39,435 bases of DNA from an uncultured Ellagibacter sp. (GCF_934643285.1 NZ_CAKUBT010000016.1:1-39435); one strand, 5' to 3'. Shown: positions 1-8,500, counted from the first letter of the stretch. Made by a program: numbers and translations. The notes: generated from the sequence alone by a model not told the origin.

Positions 1-1
1 G

Positions 2-1150
2 TTAGTCGCGGTACTTCTTCAGCTCGAACTTGGAAGCGGTGAGGATCATCATCTCGTCGGTGCCGCCGGAGACGCGGTCAACGCGAAGGTCGCGCCAGAT
101 GCGCTGGATGCGATGCTCGCCGGCCACGGCCACGCCAGCGAGGATCTGCATGGCGTCGTCGACGACCTCGAAGGCGGCGTTGGCGCAGTAGTACTTGCAC
201 ATGGCGGCAGCGCCGGGGTCGAACTTGCCGTCGTTGTTGTCGGCTTCCCAAGCGGTTTCGTAGAGCATGTTCTTCATGTTCTTCAGCTTGATGGCCATCT
301 CGGCGACCTTGAGCTGGTTGAGCTGCTGACGGCCGATGGGCTTGCCGAAGGCGATGCGCTGGTTCGCGTGGCGGCAGGCATCCTCATAGCAGGCGATCGC
401 CGTGCCGTAGTCGCAGGCGCCGACAAGCCAACGCTCGAAGTTGAAGTCGTTGATGCCGCGGGCGAAGCCGTTGCCTTCCTTGCCGAAGATGTCCTTCTCC
501 TCGAGCTCCACGTTGTCCATGTAGACCTCGCAGCAGGAGTCCATGCGCAGACCCAGCTTGTTGAGCGGGGAGAGGGAGACGCCCGGCTTGCTCATGTCGA
601 GGAAGAACTCGGTGAACATCTCGGGATCGTCGGCATTCTTGGCCATGATGACCAGGTACTTCACGCCAGCGGAAGAGGTGATGAAGGTCTTGGTGCCGTT
701 GAGGTAGATCTTGCCGTTCTCGCGCTTGTAGGTGGTCTGAAGCGCGGCGACGTCGGAGCCGGCGCCTGGCTCGGTGCAGGCGGAGTTCCAGATCTGCTCG
801 CCGGATCCCAGCGTGGAGAGCACGGCCTCGATCTGCTCTTCGGTGCCTTCGCGGATGATGGTCTCGAAGCCGGGGAGCTGGTAGAGGACGTAGGTCGGTG
901 CGCCGTAGCGGCCGAGGACCTCATAGACCGCCATAAGCGTCACGGCCGGCTGCTCAAGGCCGAGGCCGCCGTGGCTTTCGGGGAGCATGATCGAGTCGAA
1001 GCCGAGCTCGCACAGGCCGCTCACCCAGCGAAGCGGGTACTCGTGCTTCTCGTCGCACTCTGCGAAGTACGCTTCCCAGTTCTCGCTTTCCATGTAGTCG
1101 CGGTAGCTTTCGACGATCAGCTCTTGCTCGTCACTCAACTTGAAATCCAT
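2..1150 (-). CDS. caiA: CaiA-like acyl-CoA dehydrogenase (enoyl-CoA reductase)
   Basis: A 382-residue FAD-dependent acyl-CoA dehydrogenase that aligns from memory along its whole length with crotonobetainyl-CoA reductase CaiA of enterobacteria (about 380 residues). Shared stretches include ENWEAYFAECD near residue 23, TEPGAGSDV near 127, KLGLRMDSCCE near 200 and the C-terminal RVSGGTDEM (359-367), which holds the expected catalytic Glu366. CaiA-type enzymes reduce a 2-enoyl-CoA in the cytoplasm using electrons from an ETF, here very likely FixAB encoded divergently. The start is ATG with GGAG seven bases upstream. The gene is last of the visible leftward run, 78 bases behind the esterase gene, and its stop lies two bases from the window edge, so CaiB/CaiC-like CoA-transferase or ligase genes could follow outside. 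The family is certain; the real substrate (crotonobetaine or another enoyl-CoA) is not shown by sequence. Confidence 0.9.
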   Translation of the reverse strand: MDFKLSDEQELIVESYRDYMESENWEAYFAECDEKHEYPLRWVSGLCELGFDSIMLPESHGGLGLEQPAVTLMAVYEVLGRYGAPTYVLYQLPGFETIIREGTEEQIEAVLSTLGSGEQIWNSACTEPGAGSDVAALQTTYKRENGKIYLNGTKTFITSSAGVKYLVIMAKNADDPEMFTEFFLDMSKPGVSLSPLNKLGLRMDSCCEVYMDNVELEEKDIFGKEGNGFARGINDFNFERWLVGACDYGTAIACYEDACRHANQRIAFGKPIGRQQLNQLKVAEMAIKLKNMKNMLYETAWEADNNDGKFDPGAAAMCKYYCANAAFEVVDDAMQILAGVAVAGEHRIQRIWRDLRVDRVSGGTDEMMILTASKFELKKYRD

Positions 1151-1228
1151 TGCATTCTCCTTGTCGATATCCAGCGCAGCCTTTTGCCGCGCTGTGATTC
1201 CAGAAATGAAGGTGCGTGTTGGCTGCGG

Positions 1229-2221
1229 TTAGCGGCCGATGTTCTCGCGGAAGTACTCCGCTCCGTGCTCGAGTGCCCGGTTGGCCTCGTCGAGCATCTT
1301 GGTGTAGTGCAGAAACGCGTGGATGACGCCTTCGAACATCTCGAAGCGGCAGGGGATGCCGTACTCTTCACAGATCGTCGCAAGTGCCGTGCTGTCGTCC
1401 TTCAAGGGGTCGAACTCGGCTGCGGCGATGTAGCAGGAAGGCATGTCGCGCGTGAGGTCGTTCAGGAAGAGGTTTGCGTAGGGGCTCGTCTCGAGCTGCC
1501 CGGTGTCGGTGGCGTAGAGCTCCTTGTACCACTGCCATTCCGCTTCGGTCAGGCCGTCCCACGGGCCTCCGAGCAGACGCTGGGAAGCCGAGTCCTTCAG
1601 GCCGTACCAGCCGTAGAAGAGCAGAAGGCACTTGACGAACGCCGAGCCGCCCAGCTCCTCGCGCAGGTACATGGTCGCCGCCAGGCCAAGGTGCGCGCCG
1701 CCGGAGTCGCCGGCGAAGGCGAGGCGGTTCCCGTCGATGCCCCAGGCGTTGCCCTGCTCGTGCACGCGCTTTGCGACATGGGCCACTTCCTCGACCGCCA
1801 CGGGGAACTTCGCCTCGGGGGAGAGGCGGTAGTCCACGGCGACCACCACAGCGCCCGTCTTGCTCGCAAGGACGCGGCAGATGCGGTCGTGCGTCTCGAG
1901 GTTGCCCAAGACGAACCCGCCGCCGTGCGCGTAGACGATTCCCGGGAGGGTCTCGCCAGCCTGCTCAAGGCTTGCGCGGTCCTTGGTCGGGTAGTACAGG
2001 CGCACGGGAATCTCGCCGTGGGGGCCTGCGACCTTGCGGTCGGTTTTCTCGGCCATCTTGGGGCCGCCTTCGACCCAATAGGCGCGTCCCTCGGTGTAGT
2101 TCAGGCGCATCTGCTCGAAGCCGGCGCTCGTGTCGTTGGCGTTTCCCGCGAGCTCGTCTTCCTTGGCGAGCACCGCGCGCATGCCCTCGTTGATCTTCGA
2201 GAGGACGTCGATCTTGTTCAT
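1229..2221 (-). CDS. HSL-family (family IV) alpha/beta-hydrolase esterase
   Basis: A 330-residue cytoplasmic carboxylesterase of the hormone-sensitive-lipase family. Visible motifs are the oxyanion-hole HGGG (99-102), the nucleophile elbow GDSGG with Ser173 (the usual form is GDSAGG), Asp271 in EFDPL and His301 in VIHAF, so the catalytic triad is complete. There is no signal peptide. The start ATG follows a GAGGT-type ribosome binding site. It lies between the MFS transporter and the CaiA-like reductase genes with short gaps, so it is probably cotranscribed and acts on an imported compound, perhaps releasing the acid that is then activated to its CoA thioester, or removing an O-acyl group. 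It is not part of the classical cai operon. The ester substrate is unknown. Confidence 0.85.
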   Translation of the reverse strand: MNKIDVLSKINEGMRAVLAKEDELAGNANDTSAGFEQMRLNYTEGRAYWVEGGPKMAEKTDRKVAGPHGEIPVRLYYPTKDRASLEQAGETLPGIVYAHGGGFVLGNLETHDRICRVLASKTGAVVVAVDYRLSPEAKFPVAVEEVAHVAKRVHEQGNAWGIDGNRLAFAGDSGGAHLGLAATMYLREELGGSAFVKCLLLFYGWYGLKDSASQRLLGGPWDGLTEAEWQWYKELYATDTGQLETSPYANLFLNDLTRDMPSCYIAAAEFDPLKDDSTALATICEEYGIPCRFEMFEGVIHAFLHYTKMLDEANRALEHGAEYFRENIGR

Positions 2222-2306
2222 GTCTCTACCTCGATTTCTTGTGCGCTGCCTTGCGGCGATGCGCCTGAATGACTGGTTGATTGCTTGGGGTGGTCCTACC
2301 GGGCGA

Positions 2307-3602
2307 TTACGCCTCGTCGGTCTCCACGCCCGCTGCCAGGTTCTTCTTCATGGCGCGGCGCGTCATGACCAGGCAGAAGCAGCCGAGGACCGCGAAGACA
2401 ACCAGCGCGATGAAGATGGTGTTGAAGGCGTCTGCGCCCTGAGCGTCGATAAGGCCGCCGAACCAGGTGTGGACGAAGGTGTCAGGCAGAAAGCCGATGA
2501 CGGACAGCAGGCCCGACGCGGTGCCGAAGATGCTCATCGGAACCTTGGCCTCGGTGAGGGGGGAGGAGCCGATGGAGAAGGCGCCGTAGGTCACGAAGCC
2601 GAGGACGACGACCAGCACAGCGATCGGGATGACCAGGCCAGCCTCGCGGGGCATGACCATGAAGGCGGCCAGCACGATGACACTTGCCGCGAAGAAGATG
2701 AGGATCGACTTCGAGGGGCTCTTCAGCTTGTCGGCGAAAAATCCTGCAGCCGGGCCTGCGATGAGGCCGATTCCGTAGGTGCGGATAAGGCCGACGACGG
2801 AGACGATGGCGACCGGCGCTGCGAAGCAGGTGGTCATGAACGGCGTGGTGTAGGTGACGCCCATGTAGACGAGGTACACGAAGAAGTAGGCGAGGCAGGC
2901 CCAGATGACGCCCGGATGCTTGATGGCCGTGACAACCTCTTTGAGGCTGAAGAGCTTGGCGTTCTTGTCGATCTCGCCCTTGAAGTCGGGGATGAGGATG
3001 AAGGACAGGATGGCCAGGATGGCGATGAGCACGCCCAGGAAGACGAGCAGGATCTGGATGCCCTGGGAGGCGTCGGCGATGGCGGAGATGATGGCCGTGT
3101 TGATGAGGCCGACGATGAGGCCCGCGGCGCCGTAGATGGAGTAGCTCACGCCGATCTTGGAGGCGTAATCCTCTTCAGAGCAGCACAGGCGCACGATCTT
3201 GAAGCGCGTGCCCCACCAGATGAGGATGGAGGTGATGCCGAAGCCGACGAAGATGATGTAGAGCATCTCGATGGAAGGCAGCATCGCGTAGATGAAGGTG
3301 AGAACCGCCGTTCCTCCGAAGCCGACCCAGGAAAGCGTGCGCATGCGCACCTTGTCCGCGATGATGCCGGCCGGCAGGTAGGTGATCACAGCGACGATGG
3401 CGTAGCAGGAAAGCAGCGCGCCCAAATCGGCGTTCGTGCAGCCAAGACCCTGCATCAGCGGTTCGTAGAAGACGTTCTTCAGGTAGATGGGCGTGTAGAT
3501 GATTGATGAGCCCATGGAGACGAGCACGATGAGAAACCACTTGTGCAGACCGCTCAGGTCCTTATAAGTGAGCTCTCCCCTGCTCTTCGCAAGCATCGAC
3601 AT
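2307..3602 (-). CDS. MFS transporter
   Basis: A 431-residue integral membrane protein with about 12 hydrophobic segments and the major facilitator loop motif after helix 2 (GIIADKVRMR, near residue 80), with a matching GFFADKLKS loop in the second half. The cytoplasmic C-terminus is short and charged. The start is ATG behind an AAAGGA site; a second Met lies two codons later. It sits between the hydratase and esterase genes and probably brings in the substrate of this pathway. Classical carnitine clusters use the BCCT antiporter CaiT, so an MFS carrier here argues for another substrate or another import mode. The specificity cannot be read from the sequence. Confidence 0.85.
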   Translation of the reverse strand: MSMLAKSRGELTYKDLSGLHKWFLIVLVSMGSSIIYTPIYLKNVFYEPLMQGLGCTNADLGALLSCYAIVAVITYLPAGIIADKVRMRTLSWVGFGGTAVLTFIYAMLPSIEMLYIIFVGFGITSILIWWGTRFKIVRLCCSEEDYASKIGVSYSIYGAAGLIVGLINTAIISAIADASQGIQILLVFLGVLIAILAILSFILIPDFKGEIDKNAKLFSLKEVVTAIKHPGVIWACLAYFFVYLVYMGVTYTTPFMTTCFAAPVAIVSVVGLIRTYGIGLIAGPAAGFFADKLKSPSKSILIFFAASVIVLAAFMVMPREAGLVIPIAVLVVVLGFVTYGAFSIGSSPLTEAKVPMSIFGTASGLLSVIGFLPDTFVHTWFGGLIDAQGADAFNTIFIALVVFAVLGCFCLVMTRRAMKKNLAAGVETDEA

Positions 3603-3722
3603 TATTCGATCCTTTCTTCATTCTTGCGCCCGGTTCCCAGGCATTCGGCATAGTGAGGTGGAGGGAGGAGGTGTGGAGGAGGTTCGGACGGCCCCCTCCG
3701 CAAAGAGAGGAAGAATGCAGGT

Positions 3723-4511
3723 TTACTTGCCCTGCCAGTTCGGAGTGCGCTTCTCGACGAAGGCCGCGGGGCCCTCGATGCCGTCTTCGGTCTTCTCGAT
3801 GAAACGATAGGCCGCGTCGCAGTAGCGCATCGCGTCCTCTTCGGACATCTGGGAAGCAGCGTGGACGATCTGCTTGGTGAACTTGAGCGAGAGGGGAGCG
3901 TTCTTGGCGATCGTGGACGCGAGCTCGAGAGCCTTGTCCATGACCTCCTCGGCGGGGACGACGTAGTTGACGAAGCCGATTTCCTTCGCCTCTGCAGCGT
4001 AGACGAGGCGAGCGGTCAGGAGCATTTCCATTGCAGCCTTGCGGGGAACGTCGCGAGCCATGCGGACGAGGCCGCCGGTGGAGGCGATGAGGCCGACCTT
4101 GGGCTCGGTGAGGCCGAAGCGCGCATGCTCGGCAGCGACGACGATGTCGCAGGAAACGGCGATCTCCATGCCGCCGCCCGCAGCGACGCCGTTGACGGCG
4201 CAGATGACCGGTTTCGGGCAGAGACGGTCGGTGAGGCCGCCGAAGCCATGGTCGGTGACGGTCATGCACTCGCCGCCGCTGGAAAGCTCGGAGAGATCCT
4301 CGCCGGCGCAGAAGGCCTTCTCGCCCGTGCCCGTGACGATAATGACGCGCACGCGGTTGTCCTTCTCAGCCTTGTTCATGATCTCTTCCATGGCGGCAGA
4401 GGTGACTGCATTGATGGCGTTGCGCTTCTCGGGGCGGTTGATGCGCATGATGAGCACGCCGTCCTCGCGAAGGTCGGTCACAACCTCTGGGGTACCGTAG
4501 AAATCTGCCAT
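3723..4511 (-). CDS. caiD: CaiD-like enoyl-CoA hydratase (crotonase family)
   Basis: A 262-residue crotonase-fold protein, first gene of the leftward run. The oxyanion-hole segments are AFCAG (66-70) and AAGGG (110-114). Acidic residues sit at Glu116 (GGGMEI) and Glu136 (LTEPKVG), the positions used by carnitinyl-CoA dehydratase CaiD. The C-terminus (GPAAFVEKRTPNWQGK) closely follows the CaiD ending, which supports this subgroup over a generic beta-oxidation hydratase. It would interconvert a 3-hydroxyacyl-CoA and the enoyl-CoA reduced by the CaiA-like enzyme. A strong AAAGGAGG site lies about six bases before the ATG. An upstream leader of up to about 480 bases is shared with divergent fixA. 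The family is sure; the carnitine assignment is an inference. Confidence 0.85.
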   Translation of the reverse strand: MADFYGTPEVVTDLREDGVLIMRINRPEKRNAINAVTSAAMEEIMNKAEKDNRVRVIIVTGTGEKAFCAGEDLSELSSGGECMTVTDHGFGGLTDRLCPKPVICAVNGVAAGGGMEIAVSCDIVVAAEHARFGLTEPKVGLIASTGGLVRMARDVPRKAAMEMLLTARLVYAAEAKEIGFVNYVVPAEEVMDKALELASTIAKNAPLSLKFTKQIVHAASQMSEEDAMRYCDAAYRFIEKTEDGIEGPAAFVEKRTPNWQGK

Positions 4512-4990
4512 TTTATCCTCCTTTTAAAGTGGGATCTTCGAAGCCGGATTCGACTTGCCCTTATCGGCTTTCCGGCTTGACTCGCATCCTATGGAGCGCG
4601 GCGCGAAACGTCATCGCCAGGACTTCGGTAATGAGGTAATCGCATGAAAAGCGTGCATCGCAAATTCTTAGTGATGATGCCTTTGACCATGGAAAAGTCT
4701 CGTCTTGCCGCTCAACCCCGAGAGCGCCTTCGGCAAGGCTTCCAAGGCGTCTGAAATCGTCTCTGAAACGCCTTCTCGAACTCTCGGGAAAGGGTGATTT
4801 TCGGCATAGCGATTTTTTAGGTAACGGGTATTTCACGGTTATCTGGCGATGCGAACGCCGCTTGCGGAGTGCAAGATGACCTCAACGCGCAGGGCGACTC
4901 CCCGAGGCACCCGAGCAGATCGCTTGGGCATCCTGAAAGCGTCAACCTGCGGACAAGCCTCTGTACAAGCATATGAAGGGAAGGCTCAAG
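4512..4990. promoter_or_regulatory. Divergent control region between caiD-like and fixA genes
   Basis: This 479-base gene-free segment separates the two divergent transcription units and must hold both promoters. It is richer in A/T than the genes, notably around 4640-4680 and 4795-4840. No promoter pair was convincing enough to place. The middle holds a strong nested set of inverted repeats (4717-4788), listed separately. The same divergent layout separates the cai and fix operons in enterobacteria. Confidence 0.6.
4717..4788. other. Potential three-way-junction structure (RNA leader or operator)
   Basis: Three nested inverted repeats form a compact three-way junction. The closing stem is 8 perfect base pairs (4717-4724 with 4781-4788). 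One arm is a 5-bp hairpin with a CGGC loop (4726-4739). The other arm is a 7-bp stem (4744-4750 with 4768-4774) carrying a 17-nt loop that contains the repeated word CTGAAA. It lies about 200 bases from both divergent start codons, so strand cannot be decided. It could be a structured RNA leader or a regulator site. Confidence 0.4.
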
Positions 4991-5749
4991 ATGAAAATAG
5001 CCGCCGCATTCAAAGTGGTCCCCGACGATCAGGACATCAAGGTCGCAGGAGATCGCACGCTCGACTATTCGAAGGCAAAGAACACTATCTCGGTGTACGA
5101 CCTGAATGCCTTGGAAGTCGCTTCTCAGCTCGCCGCTGAGGTCGAGGGCTCCTCGGCAGTGGCGATCACCGCCGGTCCTGCTTCGATCGACGAGTCCAAG
5201 CTGAAGAAGAACGTCCTCGCCCGCGGCGTCGACGAGCTCTTCATGATCGCCGACGATGCCTGCGCCAACATGGACGCCAAGGCCACCGCATGCGAGCTCG
5301 CAGCGCTCGTCGAGAAGATTGGCGATGTCGACGTGGTCGTCTGCGGCGACGGTTCTGCTGACAACTATGCGCAGCAGGTCGACGTGCAGCTCGCCTGCAA
5401 GCTCGGCTGGCCCGTGGTGAACGCCGCCACCAAGATCAGCTGCAAGGGCGACGCTCTCGAGGTCGAGCGTGTGCTCGAGGACGTCGTAGAAGTGGTCGAG
5501 ATCAGCCTTCCCGCCGTCATCTCCGTGACTCCGGATGCCGCCGAAGCGCGCATCCCCGGCATGAAGGACATCCTTGCTGCCGGCAAGAAGCCCATGAATG
5601 TCGAGGCTGCAGCGGGCTCCGTCGCCTCCAGCATCGCCGTCGTCGACTGCAAGGCTCCCGAGCAGGCCGACCGCAAGCTGCAGATCTTCGATGCCGCCGA
5701 GGACGGCGCCGTCGAGAGCTTCGCAGCCGCCCTCAAGGCAGCCCTGTAG
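4991..5749 (+). CDS. fixA: Electron transfer flavoprotein beta subunit FixA
   Basis: A 252-residue ETF-beta family protein that matches FixA of the cai-linked fixABCX operon (about 256 residues). The N-terminus MKIAAAFKVVPDDQDIKV resembles E. coli FixA, and LCGDGS/YAQQV-type motifs appear as VCGDGSADNYAQQVD near residue 117. With FixB it forms the cytoplasmic flavoprotein heterodimer that passes electrons to an acyl-CoA dehydrogenase. The ATG at 4991 is preferred over an in-frame ATG at 4973, because 4991 gives the family N-terminus and has GGGAAGG about eight bases upstream. It is first of the rightward operon; fixB follows after 41 bases. Confidence 0.9.
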   Translation: MKIAAAFKVVPDDQDIKVAGDRTLDYSKAKNTISVYDLNALEVASQLAAEVEGSSAVAITAGPASIDESKLKKNVLARGVDELFMIADDACANMDAKATACELAALVEKIGDVDVVVCGDGSADNYAQQVDVQLACKLGWPVVNAATKISCKGDALEVERVLEDVVEVVEISLPAVISVTPDAAEARIPGMKDILAAGKKPMNVEAAAGSVASSIAVVDCKAPEQADRKLQIFDAAEDGAVESFAAALKAAL

Positions 5750-5790
5750 GCCAAGCGCTATCAAGCACAAGAAAGGCAGAGTGAACACTC

Positions 5791-6675
5791 ATGAAAGCAT
5801 TGATCATTGCTGAGCACGCAGGCGCAGCGGCAGAGCTGGCAGCGGGCGCGCGCACCATGGCCGACGAGATCGTCGCCATCTCCTTCGGCGAAGCGAGCGA
5901 TTGCGGCGCCGACAAGGTCCTTCGCATCACCGTTCCCGAGGGTGTTGCCCTCGACGCCGCGGCCGACACCGTGAACGCCGCGTTCGACGCAGAGCAGCCG
6001 GGCATCGTCCTTATCGAGGCGACCCGCCACATGAAGGTCATTGCCGGCAGCCTCGCCTTCCACGCGGACACCGCGGTCATCACCGACGTCATGTCCTTCG
6101 AGGACGCAGGTGCTCGCAGCATGTACTTCGGCGGCATCGCCGAGCGCGTGCAGAAGGCCGAGGGCGACGTCGCGATTTACACCGTCGGCGCCGGCGTGTT
6201 CGAGGCCGCTGAAGGTGCCGCCAACGGCGCTGTTGCGGATCAGGAGTGGGTCGAGCCCGCTCGCCCCGTCAAGGTCCTCTCCTCCAAGGCCATCGAGAAG
6301 AGCGGCGTCGATCTGTTCAAGGCCGACGTCGTCGTCGCGGCAGGCCGTGGCTTCACCGAGGAAGGCCAGCTCGACATGGCGCGCGATCTGTGCGGCAAGC
6401 TCGGCGCGGGCCTGGCGTGTTCTCGTCCGCTGACCGAAGGCGTCAACTGGCTTCCCACCGAATGCTACGTGGGCGTCTCCGGCCTCATGCTGACCCCCAA
6501 GGCCTACATCGCCTGCGGTATCTCCGGCCAGATGCAGCACATGGTCGGCTGCAACCGCTCCGGCGCCATCTTCGCCATCAACAAGGACAAGAACGCCCCC
6601 ATCTTCAAGCAGTGCGACTTCGGTCTCGTGGGCGACATCAAAGACGTCCTGCCTGCGCTTACCGCAGCTCTGTAA
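5791..6675 (+). CDS. fixB: Electron transfer flavoprotein alpha subunit FixB
   Basis: A 294-residue ETF-alpha protein, slightly shorter than E. coli FixB (about 313). The C-terminal FAD-binding domain is clear: GRGFTEEGQ near 187, CGISGQMQHMVG near 240, and FAINKDKNAPIF with DFGLVGD close to the end. It pairs with FixA as the electron donor to the CaiA-like reductase. The start is ATG with an AAAGG site about 15 bases upstream, rather distant, so translation may lean on coupling to fixA. A 153-base gap with a long inverted repeat separates it from fixC. Confidence 0.9.
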   Translation: MKALIIAEHAGAAAELAAGARTMADEIVAISFGEASDCGADKVLRITVPEGVALDAAADTVNAAFDAEQPGIVLIEATRHMKVIAGSLAFHADTAVITDVMSFEDAGARSMYFGGIAERVQKAEGDVAIYTVGAGVFEAAEGAANGAVADQEWVEPARPVKVLSSKAIEKSGVDLFKADVVVAAGRGFTEEGQLDMARDLCGKLGAGLACSRPLTEGVNWLPTECYVGVSGLMLTPKAYIACGISGQMQHMVGCNRSGAIFAINKDKNAPIFKQCDFGLVGDIKDVLPALTAAL

Positions 6676-6689
6676 GGAGTTTCTCCCCG

Positions 6690-6771
6690 CCCCGCATCGC
6701 GCCTTTTTCTCCACATCGCCGATTCCTCCGAGCGATTACTCCCCGCCATATCCCTCAGGCGCGATGCGGGG
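6690..6771. repeat. Perfect 14-bp inverted repeat between fixB and fixC
   Basis: CCCCGCATCGCGCC at 6690-6703 is exactly complemented by 6758-6771, with a 54-base interval that includes a T-run right after the left arm. It begins 14 bases after the fixB stop. It may attenuate or stabilise the fix transcript. It also marks the point where base composition changes (see findings). Confidence 0.75.
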
Positions 6772-6828
6772 GTCTCAACTGCACGCAAGTCGACAGCCCG
6801 TTTCGGCTGCGAGTGAAAGGATAGCGAT

Positions 6829-8127
6829 ATGTCAGACTTCGACGCGATCGTGGTGGGCGCGGGCTGCGCCGGCTCGGTCGCAGCGTACGAGCTCGCGAAA
6901 GCGGGCAAGAGCGTGCTGGTCGTGGAGCGCGGCAACTTCGCCGGCGCCAAGAACATGACCGGCGGGCGCATCTACTCCCACTCCCTCAAGAAGGTCTTCC
7001 CCGACTTCGAGTCCGAGGCGCCCCTCGAGCGCAAGATCACGCACGAGCGCATCGCCATGCTCGACCCGGCGTCCGAGATGACCATCGACTTCACCTCCCC
7101 CGAGCTCGCCGAGGAGGGCAAGGACTCCTACTCGGTCCTGCGCGGGCCCTTCGACCAGTGGCTCGCCGAGAAGGCCGAGGAGGCCGGCGCCGAGTACATC
7201 TGCGGCATCGCGGTCGAGGACCTCATCAAGGACGAGTCCGGCCGCGTGGCCGGCGTGCGCGCCGGAGAGGACGAGATCTCCGCGGACGTGGTGATCCTCG
7301 CCGAGGGGGTGAACTCCATGCTCTCCGAGCGCTGCCTGGGCAACCCCCGCCCCAAGGCCAGCCAGATGGCCGTCGGGATCAAGGAGGTCTTCGAGCTCCC
7401 CGAGGGCGTCATCGAGGACCGCTTCCTGCTCCCCGAGGGCGAGGGCGCCGCGATGCTGTTCGTCGGCGACTGCACCAAGGGCAGCGTCGGCGGCGGGTTC
7501 CTCTACACCAACAAGGAGTCCATCTCGCTCGGCCTCGTGGCCACCGTCTCGCTCGCGGCCGACGGCTCGCGCAACGAGGTGCCGGTCTACCAGATGCTCG
7601 AGGACTTCAAGAACCACCCGGCGGTGGCGCCCATCATCCGCGGCGCCAAGATGGTCGAGCACTCCGGCCACATGGTCCCCGAGGGCGGCTACGACATGAT
7701 CCCGAAGTACGTCTTCGACGGCTGCCTGCTCGCGGGCGAGACCGCGGGGCTGTGCATGAACATGGGCTACCAGGTGCGCGGCATGGACTTCGCCGTGGCG
7801 TCCGGCCAGATGGCGGCCAAGGCGGCCGTCGAGGCCCTCGACAAGGGCGACGTCTCCGAGGCGGGCCTGTCCTCCTACAAGGAGATGATGGAGGCCTCCT
7901 TCGTCATCCAGGACCTGCGCACGTTCTCCAAGTGGCCGCACGTCATGGAGGAGTGGGGCTCCATGTTCACCGACTACCCGGTGATGGTGAAGGAGATCTT
8001 CAACGCCATGTTCAGCGTCGACGGCTCCCCCCAGAAGCCGCTCGCGAAGCGGATGATGCCCATTATCAAGAAGCGCGGCCTGCTCAAGCTGGCCGGCGAG
8101 GTCAGGAAGGCGGTGCGTGCGCTGTGA
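6829..8127 (+). CDS. fixC: FixC, ETF-quinone-oxidoreductase-like flavoprotein
   Basis: A 432-residue FAD-dependent oxidoreductase matching FixC (428 residues in E. coli). The N-terminal dinucleotide-binding fold is DAIVVGAGCAGSVAA (about 5-19) ending in LVVERG. Other family features are GAKNMTGGRIY near 39, GGGFLYTNKESISLGL near 222 and GLCMNMGYQVRGMD near 306. With FixX it moves electrons between the quinone/ferredoxin side and FixAB at the membrane face. The start ATG follows AAAGGA by seven bases. Its stop overlaps the GTG start of fixX. Third codon positions are almost entirely G or C, more extreme than in fixAB. Confidence 0.92.
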   Translation: MSDFDAIVVGAGCAGSVAAYELAKAGKSVLVVERGNFAGAKNMTGGRIYSHSLKKVFPDFESEAPLERKITHERIAMLDPASEMTIDFTSPELAEEGKDSYSVLRGPFDQWLAEKAEEAGAEYICGIAVEDLIKDESGRVAGVRAGEDEISADVVILAEGVNSMLSERCLGNPRPKASQMAVGIKEVFELPEGVIEDRFLLPEGEGAAMLFVGDCTKGSVGGGFLYTNKESISLGLVATVSLAADGSRNEVPVYQMLEDFKNHPAVAPIIRGAKMVEHSGHMVPEGGYDMIPKYVFDGCLLAGETAGLCMNMGYQVRGMDFAVASGQMAAKAAVEALDKGDVSEAGLSSYKEMMEASFVIQDLRTFSKWPHVMEEWGSMFTDYPVMVKEIFNAMFSVDGSPQKPLAKRMMPIIKKRGLLKLAGEVRKAVRAL

Positions 8128-8435
8128 GCAAGGTCTGCGAGATCACGGTCAACGTCGACGAGGCTCTGTCCGTCAACAAATACGAGGTCGACGAGGAGAC
8201 CCCGCACATCGTGCTGGCGGAAGACGACGGCTCCGAGGCCTACAACGAGGAGTTCCTCAAGCTGGTCCGCGTGTGCCCGGCGGCCCTCTACAAGGTCGAC
8301 GGGGACGGCGCCAAGTCCTTCGACTACGCCGGCTGCCTGGAGTGCGGCACGTGCCGCATAGCCTGCGAGGGCACGATCGTCGAGAAGTGGGTCAACCCCG
8401 GCCCCACGATGGGCGTCGAGTACCGCTTCGGGTAA
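8124..8435 (+). CDS. fixX: Ferredoxin-like protein FixX
   Basis: A 103-residue ferredoxin-like partner of FixC, near the usual length of about 95. The cluster-binding cysteines are seen as VCPAALY near residue 52 and CLECGTCRIAC near 72-82. The start is GTG inside the fixC stop (GTGA overlap), so the two are translationally coupled. It would hold one 4Fe-4S cluster and hand electrons to or from FixC. It is the last gene of the fix operon and is followed by a clear terminator. Confidence 0.92.
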   Translation: MSKVCEITVNVDEALSVNKYEVDEETPHIVLAEDDGSEAYNEEFLKLVRVCPAALYKVDGDGAKSFDYAGCLECGTCRIACEGTIVEKWVNPGPTMGVEYRFG

Positions 8436-8466
8436 GCCCTCGTTTCATCTACCTCCCCTTTTCCTT

Positions 8467-8500
8467 GAAGAGCTCCCCTTGGGGAGTTCTTCTCGTTTTT
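8467..8500 (+). terminator. Rho-independent terminator of fixABCX
   Basis: A 12-bp stem with one G-T pair (GAAGAGCTCCCC at 8467-8478 with 8481-8492) and a very short loop is followed by TCG and five Ts (8496-8500). It lies 31 bases behind the fixX stop and before the convergent luxR gene. Confidence 0.85.

Noticed and set aside
113..2272. 719-residue rightward open frame across the caiA and esterase genes
   Set aside because: It is antisense to two clear genes with full family motifs; long opposite-strand frames are common at this GC.
6241..6824. 192-residue + frame running from fixB into the gap before fixC
   Set aside because: It is Arg/His-rich and out of frame with fixB; a shadow frame.
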